Below, in pieces: positions 36,251 to 45,426 of a DNA stretch of 64,000 nt. The position numbers and the translations under genes are program-made. Location of the stretch: assembly GCF_000428845.1 (NCBI RefSeq), contig NZ_AUAS01000001.1, positions 558,001-622,000 on the forward strand, read 5' to 3'. Origin of the DNA: Dyadobacter alkalitolerans DSM 23607. Its GTDB lineage: Bacteria; Bacteroidota; Bacteroidia; Cytophagales; Spirosomataceae. The notes beneath the pieces are model-generated. The model did no database searches. It saw only the letters and a program-made list of their open reading frames with translations, and had not been told where the DNA came from. The stretch's first letter is position 1; each line of letters opens with the position of its first letter.

Positions 36251-36984
36251 TCCAGCTTATCCAATTTCAGGCCTGATAATAGAGGCGAAGCCTTAACATA
36301 TTGCTGGTCAGCAGAGTAGATAAATAATCCTGCACCATTGCAAAGCATGCTGATCAGTTTTTTAGAATCCAGAATGGATACAGCGGGACATCCGAGGCTG
36401 CGGCCCAAGCGACCTGTGTTTTTGATAAAAGACTCACTCACATAATCTGCTCCGTGCATAACGATCGCCCTTTCCAAAGCGCGGTCGTTAATTCCTTTTT
36501 CAACCCCTTCCAGCCTTAGCGAAAGACCATGCTTACCTGTGTAAGTGCCTAATGTTTTATAAAAACCCAAGCTGGATTGATATGATGAATTATCATTTGA
36601 AAAACGTTTTGCAAACTCGTCACCGGAATTCCTCCCGTGCGCAACGTATGTATTGAGCAACACTTTTCTCTTAATCAGATCAATCACGTAAAGCCTTTTG
36701 TTACGCGAAGACTGGCTAAAATCGGCAATCGCAAGGATCGGATTAGCCAAATTCATTTTCTGAAAACCATACCAAGCATAGTAAAATGCCGCTTCTGAAA
36801 GACCTTGTTTTTTCAAGCCGAGCGAATCATAAAGAGTTGCCCATTGCGGCTTGGCAAGGGAATCTGGCTTAATTTTTATAGAATCGGAAGTGGTGGAATC
36901 GTTAAGTGTATCAAATTTCTGAAACCCGAAGGAAACACTAAGCGCAATCATTACTGCTACTAATACTGCCTGAGCTTTTGTCAT
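36208..36984 (-). CDS. Murein L,D-transpeptidase catalytic-domain protein (YkuD_2 type)
   Basis: ATG 36984 gives 258 residues with an N-terminal signal or anchor (AQAVLVAVMIALSVSFGF). The YkuD_2 catalytic domain has VMHGADYVSES (His177) and GRSLGCPAVS (Cys199). A conserved opening SDFSQSS-like segment (IADFSQSSRNKRLYVIDL) is usual in this family. It probably works on peptidoglycan in the periplasm. An upstream in-frame ATG at 37059 is possible but would bury the signal sequence. Its 3' end overlaps the other transpeptidase gene by 43 bp on the opposite strand. Confidence 0.88.
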   Translation of the reverse strand: MTKAQAVLVAVMIALSVSFGFQKFDTLNDSTTSDSIKIKPDSLAKPQWATLYDSLGLKKQGLSEAAFYYAWYGFQKMNLANPILAIADFSQSSRNKRLYVIDLIKRKVLLNTYVAHGRNSGDEFAKRFSNDNSSYQSSLGFYKTLGTYTGKHGLSLRLEGVEKGINDRALERAIVMHGADYVSESFIKNTGRLGRSLGCPAVSILDSKKLISMLCNGAGLFIYSADQQYVKASPLLSGLKLDKLDHTFGNPLLYTSSK

Positions 36985-37149
36985 TTCTAATCGTTTTATT
37001 GAAAATTTAATTATTTTCGATTGAGAGAGGAGGAGAAATATACCCTTTGAAAGGTGCATGTTTAACAGCCTGGCGCGTGTTAATGGTTCCGAAAAAACAA
37101 AAACAGCCTATAACAAGCTGTTTTTCAATATATTACAAATCTGATATTT

Positions 37150-38007
37150 TTACTTTTTTTCAATTCCCGCAAGAATTCTTCCAATGTCATTTGCCCTGCT
37201 CATAAAGCTTAAGCTGGTGTCAAGGTCTTTCTGATCGATCGCGTCTTTGAATTTTTTTAACAGCTCAATGTAGTCGCCCAAGGCCTTGGAAACATTGGTT
37301 TTGTTTTGATCAAAAATAGGCGCCCACATTTGCGGAGAGCTTTTAGCCAAACGGACCGTGGAAGAAAAACCGGTGCTGGCCATATCAAAAATCGCTTTCT
37401 CGTCCCGTTCTTTATCCAAAACCGTTAACCCAAGCGCGAAGGAACTGATATGGCTCAAATGCGACACATAAGCCAGATGCAGATCGTGCTCCACCGGCGT
37501 CATATAATGGATCTTCATGCCCACATCCCGCAGAAAAGTCTCAACCAGGCCCAGTGACTCCCTGCTACTCTTTTCTTTATCACAGATAATTACATTTTTG
37601 CCTGGTAACAACTCCTTAAATGCAGCTCCGGGGCCAGAATTCTCCGTTCCTGCCATCGGATGCACGGCAACAAACTGCGCACGCTTCGGATGGCCGTCTG
37701 CCAATTTGCATATAGCTTCCTTCGTAGACCCCAAATCCATGATCGTGCGGCCATCGGGCAGATGATCCAGCATATAAGGCAGCAATTTATTGATCGCGTC
37801 CACAGGCGTCGCAAGCACATTCATTTCAGAAATTTGCAATGCGTCGTCAAGTGACACAATCTCGTCTACAATGCCTTTGGCCAATGCGATTTTTTGATTC
37901 ACCAAAGAATTATCAACGCCTACAAACTTAACATTCGGATATTTTTCACGCAGGCTCAAAGCAAAAGAACCGCCCAGCAAGCCCACTCCTATTATACTAA
38001 GTATCAT
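37150..38007 (-). CDS. tyrA: Prephenate dehydrogenase
   Basis: The 285-residue protein starts with the dinucleotide-binding motif SIIGVGLLGGSFALSL. It continues with the NAD-domain acidic strand end (FVGVDNS), DLGSTKEAI and the catalytic HPMAGTENSGPGAA segment with His, then the C-terminal helical dimer domain (YVSHLSHISSFALGL). It oxidises prephenate to 4-hydroxyphenylpyruvate in tyrosine synthesis. It follows an aminotransferase gene on the same strand (37-bp gap), which fits an aromatic amino-acid unit. Confidence 0.93.
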   Translation of the reverse strand: MILSIIGVGLLGGSFALSLREKYPNVKFVGVDNSLVNQKIALAKGIVDEIVSLDDALQISEMNVLATPVDAINKLLPYMLDHLPDGRTIMDLGSTKEAICKLADGHPKRAQFVAVHPMAGTENSGPGAAFKELLPGKNVIICDKEKSSRESLGLVETFLRDVGMKIHYMTPVEHDLHLAYVSHLSHISSFALGLTVLDKERDEKAIFDMASTGFSSTVRLAKSSPQMWAPIFDQNKTNVSKALGDYIELLKKFKDAIDQKDLDTSLSFMSRANDIGRILAGIEKK

Positions 38008-38044
38008 TTCGATTCTGAATAAATAAACACTAATAAAGTGAGGA

Positions 38045-39202
38045 TTAAGCCTTTATTCGTTCCACTGCTTCCCATATGCGCTCTTTCGGCATGCAAAGCG
38101 ACAGGCGAATGTAACGCTGCCCTTTCGGTCCGAAAATAAAGCCGGGAGCAATAAAAACATGCTTTTCAACCAACAGGCTATTCACCAGCGACTCAGCCGA
38201 CTCGACGGCATCCGGCAATTTGCCCCATAGGAACATGCCTTCCTGCGCCCGGTCCCAGGTGCAGCCAAAGTTTTCCAAAATAGCCTCAGCAGCCTCCAAA
38301 CGGCCCTGATAGACCGCGTTTCGCTCGTTATGCCATTCGTCGGAGTTATGCAAAGCCGCCACAGCCGCCTCCTGCATCGCCCAGAACATGCCTGAATCCA
38401 CATTGCTTTTGATCGTCAGCACAGCACTAATGTAAGGCTTAGCTGCTGATAACCAGCCCATTCGCCAGCCTGCCATATTGTGCGACTTACTCATAGAATT
38501 GAGCTCAATAGCAACTTCCCTGGCGCCTTCAACAGACAATAAACTGATCGGCGCTTTTTTATTCAAAACCAGACTATAAGGATTGTCGTGGCAAAGCAAA
38601 ATCTTATGCTTTGTCGCAAATGCAACCGCCTCCTCGAAAAGTTCGCGCGTAGCGGGCGCTCCCGTAGGCATATGCGGGTAATTGAGCCACATGATCTTGG
38701 TTTTTGGCGTTACCAACGCCTCTATCGCATTCCAATCCGGCTGCCAGCCAAAATCTTCCCGCAACGGGTATTCCTTCACAACCGCACCAACCATCTGGCT
38801 TACAGCACGGTAGGCGGGATAACCAAGTTCAGGGACCAGCACTTCATCGCCTGGATCAAGGAATGTCAGAGAAATGTGCGTAATACCTTCTTTTGAGCCA
38901 ATTAATGGCAAAATTTCCGTTGCAGGATCCAACTTAACTCCGTAAGTGCGATAATAGAAATCTGCGATTGCATTCCGATATGCAGGTGTTCCCACATAAG
39001 GCTGATAACCGTGCGCTTGTGGCTTCTGAGCCGCTTCAGACAAGGCTGTAATTGTTTCAGACGAAGGCATCATGTCGGGATTTCCTATCCCCAGATTAAT
39101 GACATCGTGACCTTCTGCAATCAGTTTGCGAACCTCCGCAAGCTTCACCGAAAAGTAGTATTCGGAAGTTTGCTTGGTGCGCTGGGCAGTTTCTATAATC
39201 AT
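38045..39202 (-). CDS. PLP-dependent class I/II aminotransferase
   Basis: ATG 39202 gives 385 residues; the longer frame to 39331 adds 43 residues that do not resemble the family. Fold-type I features are NLGIGNPDMMPSSE, YQPYVGTPAYRNAI, the region LNYPHMPTGAPATRELFEE, and the PLP-lysine motif SMSKSHNMAGWRMGW. Relatives transaminate aromatic or aspartate-type substrates. Being next to tyrA, the most likely role is transamination in tyrosine and phenylalanine synthesis, but the substrate is inferred from context only. Confidence 0.9.
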   Translation of the reverse strand: MIIETAQRTKQTSEYYFSVKLAEVRKLIAEGHDVINLGIGNPDMMPSSETITALSEAAQKPQAHGYQPYVGTPAYRNAIADFYYRTYGVKLDPATEILPLIGSKEGITHISLTFLDPGDEVLVPELGYPAYRAVSQMVGAVVKEYPLREDFGWQPDWNAIEALVTPKTKIMWLNYPHMPTGAPATRELFEEAVAFATKHKILLCHDNPYSLVLNKKAPISLLSVEGAREVAIELNSMSKSHNMAGWRMGWLSAAKPYISAVLTIKSNVDSGMFWAMQEAAVAALHNSDEWHNERNAVYQGRLEAAEAILENFGCTWDRAQEGMFLWGKLPDAVESAESLVNSLLVEKHVFIAPGFIFGPKGQRYIRLSLCMPKERIWEAVERIKA

Positions 39203-39342
39203 TACATTGTTATTAATTACACTTTTAAAAGTTGGCTTCCTAAGCGCGATTTCAGAACCTGCGCTCGAAATGGCGCGCAATTTACGATTTTTAACGCAAT
39301 GGGAAGCAATGATCATCTGGGGTTTATCCATTAAATTGCGAC

Positions 39343-40095
39343 ATGAACATTCAGCGTTTTCTCTTGTTTTTTTTAGTGCTTCTGGCCGGTTGTTCCAAAC
39401 CTTCCGAGAAAATCGTGGTAGCTACAGCGGCCAACGTGCAATATGTAATGAAGGAAATTAAAGCGGAATTTGAGAAAGAAACGGGGAAAAAAATTGACAT
39501 TATTGTAGGCTCCTCAGGCAAGCTTACTACGCAAATCCGCGAAGGCGCGCCATTCGATGTTTTTGTTTCGGCCGACACAAAATATCCGGAAGAAATCTTC
39601 AAAAATGGCGGTTCAACAGAAAAACCGAAGGTTTACGCATTGGGGTCACTGGTCTTATGGTCCAAAAACATCCCGAAAGCCGAATTGAACATTGATATTT
39701 TGGCAGACGATAAAATCAAAAAAATTGCCATTCCTAACCCCGAAACAGCACCTTATGGAGAGGCCGCGATCCAGGTCTTAAAATCAAACAGCATTTTTGG
39801 AAAAATAGAAAAGAAACTCGTTTTCGGAGAAAGCATAGCTCAAACCGCTCAATATACCACATCAGGCAATGTAGAAGCCGGTTTCAACGCACTGTCCATT
39901 GTACTTTCCCCAGAAATGAAAGATCAGGGCCATTACATTATCCTGGATTCAACAGACTACAGCCCCATCGAACAAGCCGCCATCCTGCTAAATCACAGCA
40001 AAAATTCCCCAAAAAAGGAAACCAGCGAACAATTCTATAAATTCCTATACTCACCAAAAGCAAAAGCGATCTTCAAAAAATACGGCTATAAATAA
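39343..40095 (+). CDS. modA: Molybdate ABC transporter substrate-binding lipoprotein
   Basis: The 250-residue protein has lipobox LAGC (Cys17) and then the ModA fold: VVATAANVQYVMKEIKAEFEKE, the oxyanion-site stretch IIVGSSGKLTTQIREGAPFD (quoted in part: VGSSGKLTTQI), and DVFVSADTKYPEE. The C-terminal part IPNPETAPYGEAAIQVL also matches. It captures molybdate or tungstate in the periplasm. modB and modC follow. Confidence 0.95.
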   Translation: MNIQRFLLFFLVLLAGCSKPSEKIVVATAANVQYVMKEIKAEFEKETGKKIDIIVGSSGKLTTQIREGAPFDVFVSADTKYPEEIFKNGGSTEKPKVYALGSLVLWSKNIPKAELNIDILADDKIKKIAIPNPETAPYGEAAIQVLKSNSIFGKIEKKLVFGESIAQTAQYTTSGNVEAGFNALSIVLSPEMKDQGHYIILDSTDYSPIEQAAILLNHSKNSPKKETSEQFYKFLYSPKAKAIFKKYGYK

Positions 40096-40169
40096 ACAAC
40101 ATTCAGCGCAACGGCGCCCGTTCATTCAATCATTCATCGCACCGGCGACCCGGTCATTCAAAATTAACC

Positions 40170-40844
40170 TTGAACCCCGAACCCCTCTGGCTAACCTTCA
40201 AACTCGCCACGATCACTTCGCTGATCCTGCTGGTGCTTGCATTGCCATTGGCTTACTGGCTCGCTTTCGGAAAATTCAAAGGTCGGGGGATCATTGAATC
40301 GCTGATCGGAATGCCGCTCGTATTGCCGCCATCTGTGATTGGGTTTTACCTGCTTTTGGCATTCAGCCCCTCCTACTGGTTCGGTGCCTGGATCGAAAGC
40401 AATTTTGGTTTGAGACTTGTTTTCAGCTTTCCAGGATTGGTAATTGCCTCTGTGCTATATAGTTTGCCTTTTATGGTCTATCCCATTCGCGCAGGTTTGC
40501 AATCGCTTCCCGCATCCTTGCGCGAGGCGTCCTATACATTGGGTAAAAATGAATGGGAAACATTCTTTAAAGTGCTCTTACCGAATTGCAAACCTGCGAT
40601 TCTTACGGCATTTGTCATCACATTTGCACATACAGTCGGCGAGTTCGGTGTTGTGCTGATGATCGGCGGGAATATTCCCGGTGTAACAAAGGTAGCTTCC
40701 GTAGCTATTTACAATGAAGTGGAAGCCCTTAATTATGGGGCAGCGAACGATTATGCGATCGTGCTTTTTGCTATTACATTTGTTATTTTGCTGTTGGTTT
40801 ATTCCATTAACAACCGCCTTCTCCGTGTCCGACAGCCTTCTTGA
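40170..40844 (+). CDS. modB: Molybdate ABC transporter permease
   Basis: The 224-residue protein begins at TTG 40170 (no earlier ATG in frame) and has five or six membrane segments. The permease EAA loop is ASLREASYTLGKNEWETFFKVLLPN (in part: LREASYTLGKNEWE). LPPSVIGFYLLLAF and HTVGEFGVVLMIGGNIPG are ModB signatures. It forms the inner-membrane channel of the molybdate importer. The modC frame starts inside its 3' end. Confidence 0.93.
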   Translation: MNPEPLWLTFKLATITSLILLVLALPLAYWLAFGKFKGRGIIESLIGMPLVLPPSVIGFYLLLAFSPSYWFGAWIESNFGLRLVFSFPGLVIASVLYSLPFMVYPIRAGLQSLPASLREASYTLGKNEWETFFKVLLPNCKPAILTAFVITFAHTVGEFGVVLMIGGNIPGVTKVASVAIYNEVEALNYGAANDYAIVLFAITFVILLLVYSINNRLLRVRQPS

Positions 40845-41718
40845 AGTCCATATTCAACATACCTTGCAAACGGTTCATGGAAAAATGCCGATGGAAATCG
40901 CATTATCCCTACCAAAAGGACAAATCTTGGCTATTACCGGCCCATCAGGCGCAGGGAAAACAACATTATTAAGACAAATCGCGGGGCTATTAACGCCGGA
41001 AACGGGCAAAATAAAGTTCGAAAATCAAGTCTGGCTTGATAGTTCGACACAAAAATCCGTCGCCCCACAGCTCAGAAATATCGGTTTTGTTTTTCAGGAT
41101 TATGCCTTGTTTCCGCATCTTACGGTTGAAGAGAATTTGCTTTTTGGTTTACCAAAAGGTAGCGATCGGAGCATTGTCAATGACCTGCTAACTGCCACAG
41201 AGCTCTCCAATCTTGCAAACCGGAAACCTAACCAACTTTCGGGCGGCCAGCAGCAACGCGTTGCACTGGCCCGGGCACTGGTGAGGAAGCCTGATTTAAT
41301 GTTACTGGATGAACCATTTGCGGCTCTGGACTATGATATGCGTTATCATTTGCAAGATATACTCTTAAAATTCCATCGCCGGCATCATCTCACAACGATC
41401 ATCGTCACGCACGACATTGGTGAGATTTTCCGACTGGCAGATCAGGTTTTGACTATTGGCAACGGCAAAATCATCCGTCAAGGCACGCCTGAAGAGGTGT
41501 ACGCAAACGAGCAGTCGCAAACGGAAGATTTTGTGATCTTTGGGGAAGTGCTTAGTTGTATAAAACAAGCGGATCAGCTGCTGGTAAGCGCGCTGGTTGA
41601 AAACAAAGTCCGTCAACTGACATTGCCGCTGGAACTGGCATCTGAAATGGTCCCTGGAAATACATTTACCCTGCATTATCCCATGGATTCGGCCCGCGTT
41701 ACAGTGATCAGGCATTAA
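40825..41718 (+). CDS. modC: Molybdate ABC transporter ATPase
   Basis: I chose GTG 40825, which overlaps modB by 20 bp, because residues upstream of it are a shadow of the permease; the start is uncertain. The ABC motifs are Walker [13 protein letters not shown]-loop [13 protein letters not shown], signature [15 protein letters not shown], Walker [13 protein letters not shown] and switch His VTHDIGEI. A short C-terminal extension of about 70 residues resembles a reduced TOBE-type regulatory domain. It powers ModB. Confidence 0.93.
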   Translation: MSDSLLEVHIQHTLQTVHGKMPMEIALSLPKGQILAITGPSGAGKTTLLRQIAGLLTPETGKIKFENQVWLDSSTQKSVAPQLRNIGFVFQDYALFPHLTVEENLLFGLPKGSDRSIVNDLLTATELSNLANRKPNQLSGGQQQRVALARALVRKPDLMLLDEPFAALDYDMRYHLQDILLKFHRRHHLTTIIVTHDIGEIFRLADQVLTIGNGKIIRQGTPEEVYANEQSQTEDFVIFGEVLSCIKQADQLLVSALVENKVRQLTLPLELASEMVPGNTFTLHYPMDSARVTVIRH

Positions 41719-41746
41719 GAATACAAATGTCGCTAAGGGTAATTTT

Positions 41747-42469
41747 ATGAGCAGTCAGTCTTTTTTCAAAAACCATTTTTATCCATTCAATATGCGGGTC
41801 ATTTATAAGCTTTTACAAGTTGCCATTCTCATTTTGCCCCTGATCGCCATGCGTCAGGACAAACCTCTTCGCGTCATATTCTTCGGAGATTCCATTACCC
41901 AGGCCGGTGTCGGTCCAACGGGCTACATTACCAAAATGACCGAAATGCTGAAATCAAAGGGTCAGGACAGCCAGTATGAGCTCATGGGAGCCGGAATCGG
42001 CGGGAACAAAGTGTATGATCTTTATCTAAGGCTGGAAGACGACGTGCTTTCCAAAAAGCCGGATGTAGTTTTCATCTACGTGGGAATCAACGACGTATGG
42101 CACAAAACTTCCTCAGGAACCGGAACCGATCCCGATAAATACGTAAAGTTCTACGAAGCTTTGATCAAAAAAATGAAAGCCCAGAATATCCGCGTAATCG
42201 TATGCACACCAACGGTCATAGGCGAAAGAAATGATGCTTCCAACCCTCAGGACGGTGATCTGAACCAATATTCGAAGCTCATCCGCGAAATAGCAACCCG
42301 CAACAGCCTACAACTTTGCGATTTGAGAAAATCCTTTCAGGATTATTTAGTTCAAAACAATCCTGAAAACAAGGAAAAGGGCATTTTAACGTCAGATAGA
42401 GTGCATTTAACGGATCAAGGCAATGTGTTTTTGGCAGAAAGGATGATGGAAGCGCTGGTGCAGAAGTGA
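41747..42469 (+). CDS. Secreted SGNH/GDSL-family hydrolase
   Basis: The 240-residue protein has block I FFGDSITQAGVGPTGY (catalytic Ser), block II/III with GAGIGGNK and VYVGINDVW (Gly and Asn of the oxyanion hole) and block V DRVHLTDQGN (catalytic Asp and His). The second ATG at 41792 begins a signal peptide (VIYKLLQVAILILPLIA) and may be the true start. It likely hydrolyses an ester or acetyl group on a polysaccharide or lipid. It is not in an obvious operon. Confidence 0.9.
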   Translation: MSSQSFFKNHFYPFNMRVIYKLLQVAILILPLIAMRQDKPLRVIFFGDSITQAGVGPTGYITKMTEMLKSKGQDSQYELMGAGIGGNKVYDLYLRLEDDVLSKKPDVVFIYVGINDVWHKTSSGTGTDPDKYVKFYEALIKKMKAQNIRVIVCTPTVIGERNDASNPQDGDLNQYSKLIREIATRNSLQLCDLRKSFQDYLVQNNPENKEKGILTSDRVHLTDQGNVFLAERMMEALVQK

Positions 42470-42502
42470 TTTCAGGTTACTGTAAAGGTCAATTTCTTTA
42501 AT

Positions 42503-42534
42503 GCATAAAAGACCTCTTTGGAGGTCTTTTATGC
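42503..42534. terminator. Bidirectional terminator, perfect 14-bp stem
   Basis: GCATAAAAGACCTC (42503-42516), loop TTTG, GAGGTCTTTTATGC (42521-42534). The perfect palindrome with T and A tracts in its arms lies between two convergent genes and serves both. Confidence 0.88.
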
Positions 42535-42555
42535 TTATAAACTTATAAAATTACC

Positions 42556-43452
42556 TTACCAAAGCTTCTCAGGATAAACGCCCGACTTGTGCAACGCATT
42601 CAGCGATGCCTGAACCATCGGCTTATCTTCCGGGTATGTCACGCCGAACCAGTCTGACGCAATGCGGAAGACGCGGCAGTCGCCGAGGCCGTTTTTGATG
42701 ATGTGCGTCATGACGGTTGGGATGTAAAACTCGGCTTTTGGTGTGTTGATGTTCTCGCGGGCGTAAGTTTCGAACAAGTCTTTTGTAATCGGGAACATGC
42801 CCGGTTTGAAACCCCAAAAGTTCATCGAAACAGGTGTTTCTGGCGCAACTTCTGTTTTGACGTCGTTTTCTTCGAAATAGATCTTTCCGCCTTCTTCGAA
42901 AATTTTGGTGCGTTCCACAACGGATTCAAGGTTATGATCTGCTCTTTCTACGCAAATCCCGCGGGAGACGGTGCCGTTTTCGGATAGTGTGCGTTTCAGC
43001 TCATAACCGATCATGGCGTGCTGCTTTTCATTGGTGTCATTGGTCAGGAAGTCGGCCATGGTGGCGAAAGCGTCGCGGCCGTAAAAGTCGTCGGCATTGA
43101 TTACGGCAAATGGCGTTTCCGTTTGTGGCCAGGCGCATAATGTGGCATGTCCTGTTCCCCAGGGTTTTACCCGTTCCACCGTCCCGAGATCCTCAGGAAC
43201 ATAGGACTGAATGCCCTGAATAGCGAAATCGTAATCAATTTTACCTTTCAGTTTAGGAGCAAAAATGGCTTCCGCACTGTCCTTTATTTCCTGACGAACG
43301 ATAAAAACTACTTTGCCAAAACCGCTGCGAATTGCGTCATATAGTGAATAATCGATGATTGTCTCCCCATTCGGGCCAAACTGGTCTAGCTGCTTGATGC
43401 CTCCGTAACGGCTACCGATCCCGGCAGCTAAAATCAAAAGAGTTGGTTTCAT
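42556..43452 (-). CDS. Sugar-phosphate nucleotidyltransferase
   Basis: The 298-residue protein has the NTP_transferase signature LLILAAGIGSRYGGIKQLDQ at the N-terminus, the metal-binding NADDFYG motif and the sugar-site WGFKPGMF region. It activates a sugar-1-phosphate with an NTP for polysaccharide or glycan synthesis. The particular sugar and nucleotide are not predictable. It is a single minus-strand gene. Confidence 0.9.
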   Translation of the reverse strand: MKPTLLILAAGIGSRYGGIKQLDQFGPNGETIIDYSLYDAIRSGFGKVVFIVRQEIKDSAEAIFAPKLKGKIDYDFAIQGIQSYVPEDLGTVERVKPWGTGHATLCAWPQTETPFAVINADDFYGRDAFATMADFLTNDTNEKQHAMIGYELKRTLSENGTVSRGICVERADHNLESVVERTKIFEEGGKIYFEENDVKTEVAPETPVSMNFWGFKPGMFPITKDLFETYARENINTPKAEFYIPTVMTHIIKNGLGDCRVFRIASDWFGVTYPEDKPMVQASLNALHKSGVYPEKLW

Positions 43453-43514
43453 TCAAATTGTTTTAATGTGTATGTCTGCTTCTTATTGCGGCAAATTAAG
43501 GCCATTCAGAACTA

Positions 43515-43550
43515 TAAAAAAAACGCGTCCGGAAATTTCGGAACGCGTTT
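43515..43550 (-). terminator. Terminator for the IscA-type gene
   Basis: AAACGCGTCCG (43521-43531) pairs with CGGAACGCGTTT (43539-43550) with one bulged base; the A run at 43515-43523 is a U tract on the minus strand. It is 28 bp after the stop of the minus-strand gene at 43578. Confidence 0.75.
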
Positions 43551-43577
43551 GGAAAATAAAATATTTTAAGAATATTG

Positions 43578-43904
43578 TTAAACCGCAAAGCTTTCACCGC
43601 AGCCACAGGTGCGGGTTGCATTGGGGTTTACAAATTGAAAGCCTTTACCATTCAAGCCATCAGAAAAATCGAGTATCGTTCCGGCCAGGTAAAGAATGCT
43701 CTTTTTATCAACAATAATTTTGACCCCTTTATCCTCAAAAACCATGTCCGTAGGCTTCGTTTCAGAGTTGAATTCCAAATTATAAGTCAAGCCCGAACAG
43801 CCGCCTCCCAGCACACCAACGCGGATCTGGTAATCCTCAACATGTCCGTCCGCATTGCGGAGTTCAACAATTTTATCTTTGGCGCTATCACTTACAGTAA
43901 CCAT
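43578..43904 (-). CDS. A-type Fe-S cluster carrier (IscA/ErpA family)
   Basis: The 108-residue protein has the full A-type pattern: VSDSAKDKIVELRN, the Cys of VGVLGGGCSGLTYNLEF, FLDFSDGLNG-like region and the C-terminal Cys pair TRTCGCGESFAV. It accepts and delivers [2Fe-2S] or [4Fe-4S] clusters during maturation of Fe-S proteins. No other Isc or Suf gene is adjacent. Confidence 0.93.
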   Translation of the reverse strand: MVTVSDSAKDKIVELRNADGHVEDYQIRVGVLGGGCSGLTYNLEFNSETKPTDMVFEDKGVKIIVDKKSILYLAGTILDFSDGLNGKGFQFVNPNATRTCGCGESFAV

Positions 43905-44022
43905 GCTATTTCTAAGTTTTGTATTAAATATTTAACGTCTGAAACAAATAAGAAAGTTCACCAGTCCGTCAGAGTTCTTTCCAATTTTCGCGAGGTGCCT
44001 CTGATCCGATTTCAGGAAAGCA

Positions 44023-44952
44023 TTATAATATGGATGCACCGTTTTTATTGATGCCCGAAACATGCATACTGGCTTCAATTCCGGCGTCTGCAAATTTCTC
44101 CTGCATAGCGAGACCTGCGCTTTCCGCATTAGCCTTTCCCTTGCTCAATGCAAACATAGAGGGCCCGGAGCCCGAAATACTGCATCCCAATGCTCCGTTA
44201 GCAATGGCTGCTTTCTTGACTTCGTTAAATTCAGGGATCAAAATGGACCTTACCGGCTCAATAATGACGTCGACCATAGACCTGCCGATCAACTCATAAT
44301 CTGATTTCATCAAACCCGCCACCAGTCCGGCAACATTGCCCATCTGAGCGATCGTGTTTTTGAGCGACACTTCGCTGCGCAGGATAAAGCGCGCATCTTT
44401 TGTATTAATCTCAATATCAGGGTGAACCAATGTGCAATACAAATCATCCGGAACAGGAATCGTAAAAATATCCAGCGGATTATAGCTCCTGATCACCACA
44501 AAACCACCCAAAAGCGACGGTCCGACATTATCAGCATGCGCCGACCCGGAAGCAATTTTTTCACCTTCCATTGCAAAAGGCAGCAATTCCTGACGCGTCA
44601 GCGGGTTACCCAGCAGCTCGTTCATCGCAACAACCCCCGCCACCGCACTCGCCGCGCTGGAACCCATTCCGCTGCCTAACGGCATATTTTTATGCAAAAC
44701 AACCTCACAGCCAAAGTCTTTGATGCCCAAATGCTTCAATAAATGCAACATTACAACGGTCACTGCATTTTTTTCAGCATTACGCGGCAAACGACCTTCA
44801 TCTCCTGTAATTTCCGTAATGACAACACCAGGCTGGTCCCGTTTTTTAATCTCCACCACATCCCCCGGCGCCTCTATAGCAAACCCGAAAATATCAAAAC
44901 CACACGCAACATTAGCCACCGTAGCCGGCGCAAAAGCTTTTATTGAATTCAC
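44023..44952 (-). CDS. thrB: Homoserine kinase
   Basis: The 309-residue GHMP kinase starts SIKAFAPATVANVACGFDIFG and has the ATP loop PLGSGMGSSAASAVAG and the C-terminal motif GCSISGSGPSMFAL. It phosphorylates homoserine in threonine synthesis. Its ATG overlaps the stop of the HEPN gene by 4 bp, so it may depend on translation of that gene. thrC is not found downstream in this window; the next gene is an Fe-S carrier. Confidence 0.94.
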   Translation of the reverse strand: MNSIKAFAPATVANVACGFDIFGFAIEAPGDVVEIKKRDQPGVVITEITGDEGRLPRNAEKNAVTVVMLHLLKHLGIKDFGCEVVLHKNMPLGSGMGSSAASAVAGVVAMNELLGNPLTRQELLPFAMEGEKIASGSAHADNVGPSLLGGFVVIRSYNPLDIFTIPVPDDLYCTLVHPDIEINTKDARFILRSEVSLKNTIAQMGNVAGLVAGLMKSDYELIGRSMVDVIIEPVRSILIPEFNEVKKAAIANGALGCSISGSGPSMFALSKGKANAESAGLAMQEKFADAGIEASMHVSGINKNGASIL

Positions 44953-45341
44953 TGTAAATGATTGTTTTGCTTTAAATAGTGGACGATGCTACGAACAAAA
45001 TATTCCGCTTCGTTAAAGGCATCAAGGGCAGTTTGTTCAGACGTCTCATCATACTCGTGATCAGCTCGCTGACTTTTTCTAAATGTTTTTTTCAAAATCA
45101 CACCAAGCTCCTGAGGTAATTCGCCAGTAAGTATTAACTCTCGGTGAAAAGCGTTATGTACTTTTTGGCGTGACTTATTTCGAATGTTTTTAATAAAAAG
45201 CAGTGCTTGAATACTATGATACATTGTAAAATACGCTCGATTTATGACGAAATCCAATTGTCTTTTTTCAAGCATTTGCTGTGCAACTGTTAAACATTCG
45301 AGTGCCTTTGCTAAGATGTCATCAATAATTATTTTTTTCAT
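44949..45341 (-). CDS. HEPN-domain protein inserted between thrA and thrB
   Basis: The 130-residue helical protein matches the HEPN/UPF0332 pattern: AKALECLTVAQQMLEKR, then FVINRAYFTMYHSIQALLF, and near the end KSQRADHEYDETSEQTALDAFNEAEYFV. HEPN proteins are often RNases or toxins paired with MNT nucleotidyltransferases. No MNT gene is next to it. The base composition looks more AT-rich than the flanking genes, which suggests transfer. It overlaps thrB by 4 bp and lies 85 bp after thrA. Confidence 0.82.
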   Translation of the reverse strand: MKKIIIDDILAKALECLTVAQQMLEKRQLDFVINRAYFTMYHSIQALLFIKNIRNKSRQKVHNAFHRELILTGELPQELGVILKKTFRKSQRADHEYDETSEQTALDAFNEAEYFVRSIVHYLKQNNHLQ

Positions 45342-45426
45342 TTTGCTCCATTTGTTGATTCATAAATGATCGATAATGGAACGTGAGCACTTTAACTATA
45401 ATCAGATATGCTTATTGCAAGACCCG

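Noticed and set aside
38182-38403. Arg/Trp-rich frames antisense or out of frame in the aminotransferase and similar genes.
   Set aside because: They are shadows of well-supported genes in other frames and show no independent coding signal.
40714-40824. The long N-terminal extension of the modC frame starting at 40714.
   Set aside because: It lies fully inside modB and its hydrophobic residues reflect the permease gene in another frame; GTG 40825 is preferred.
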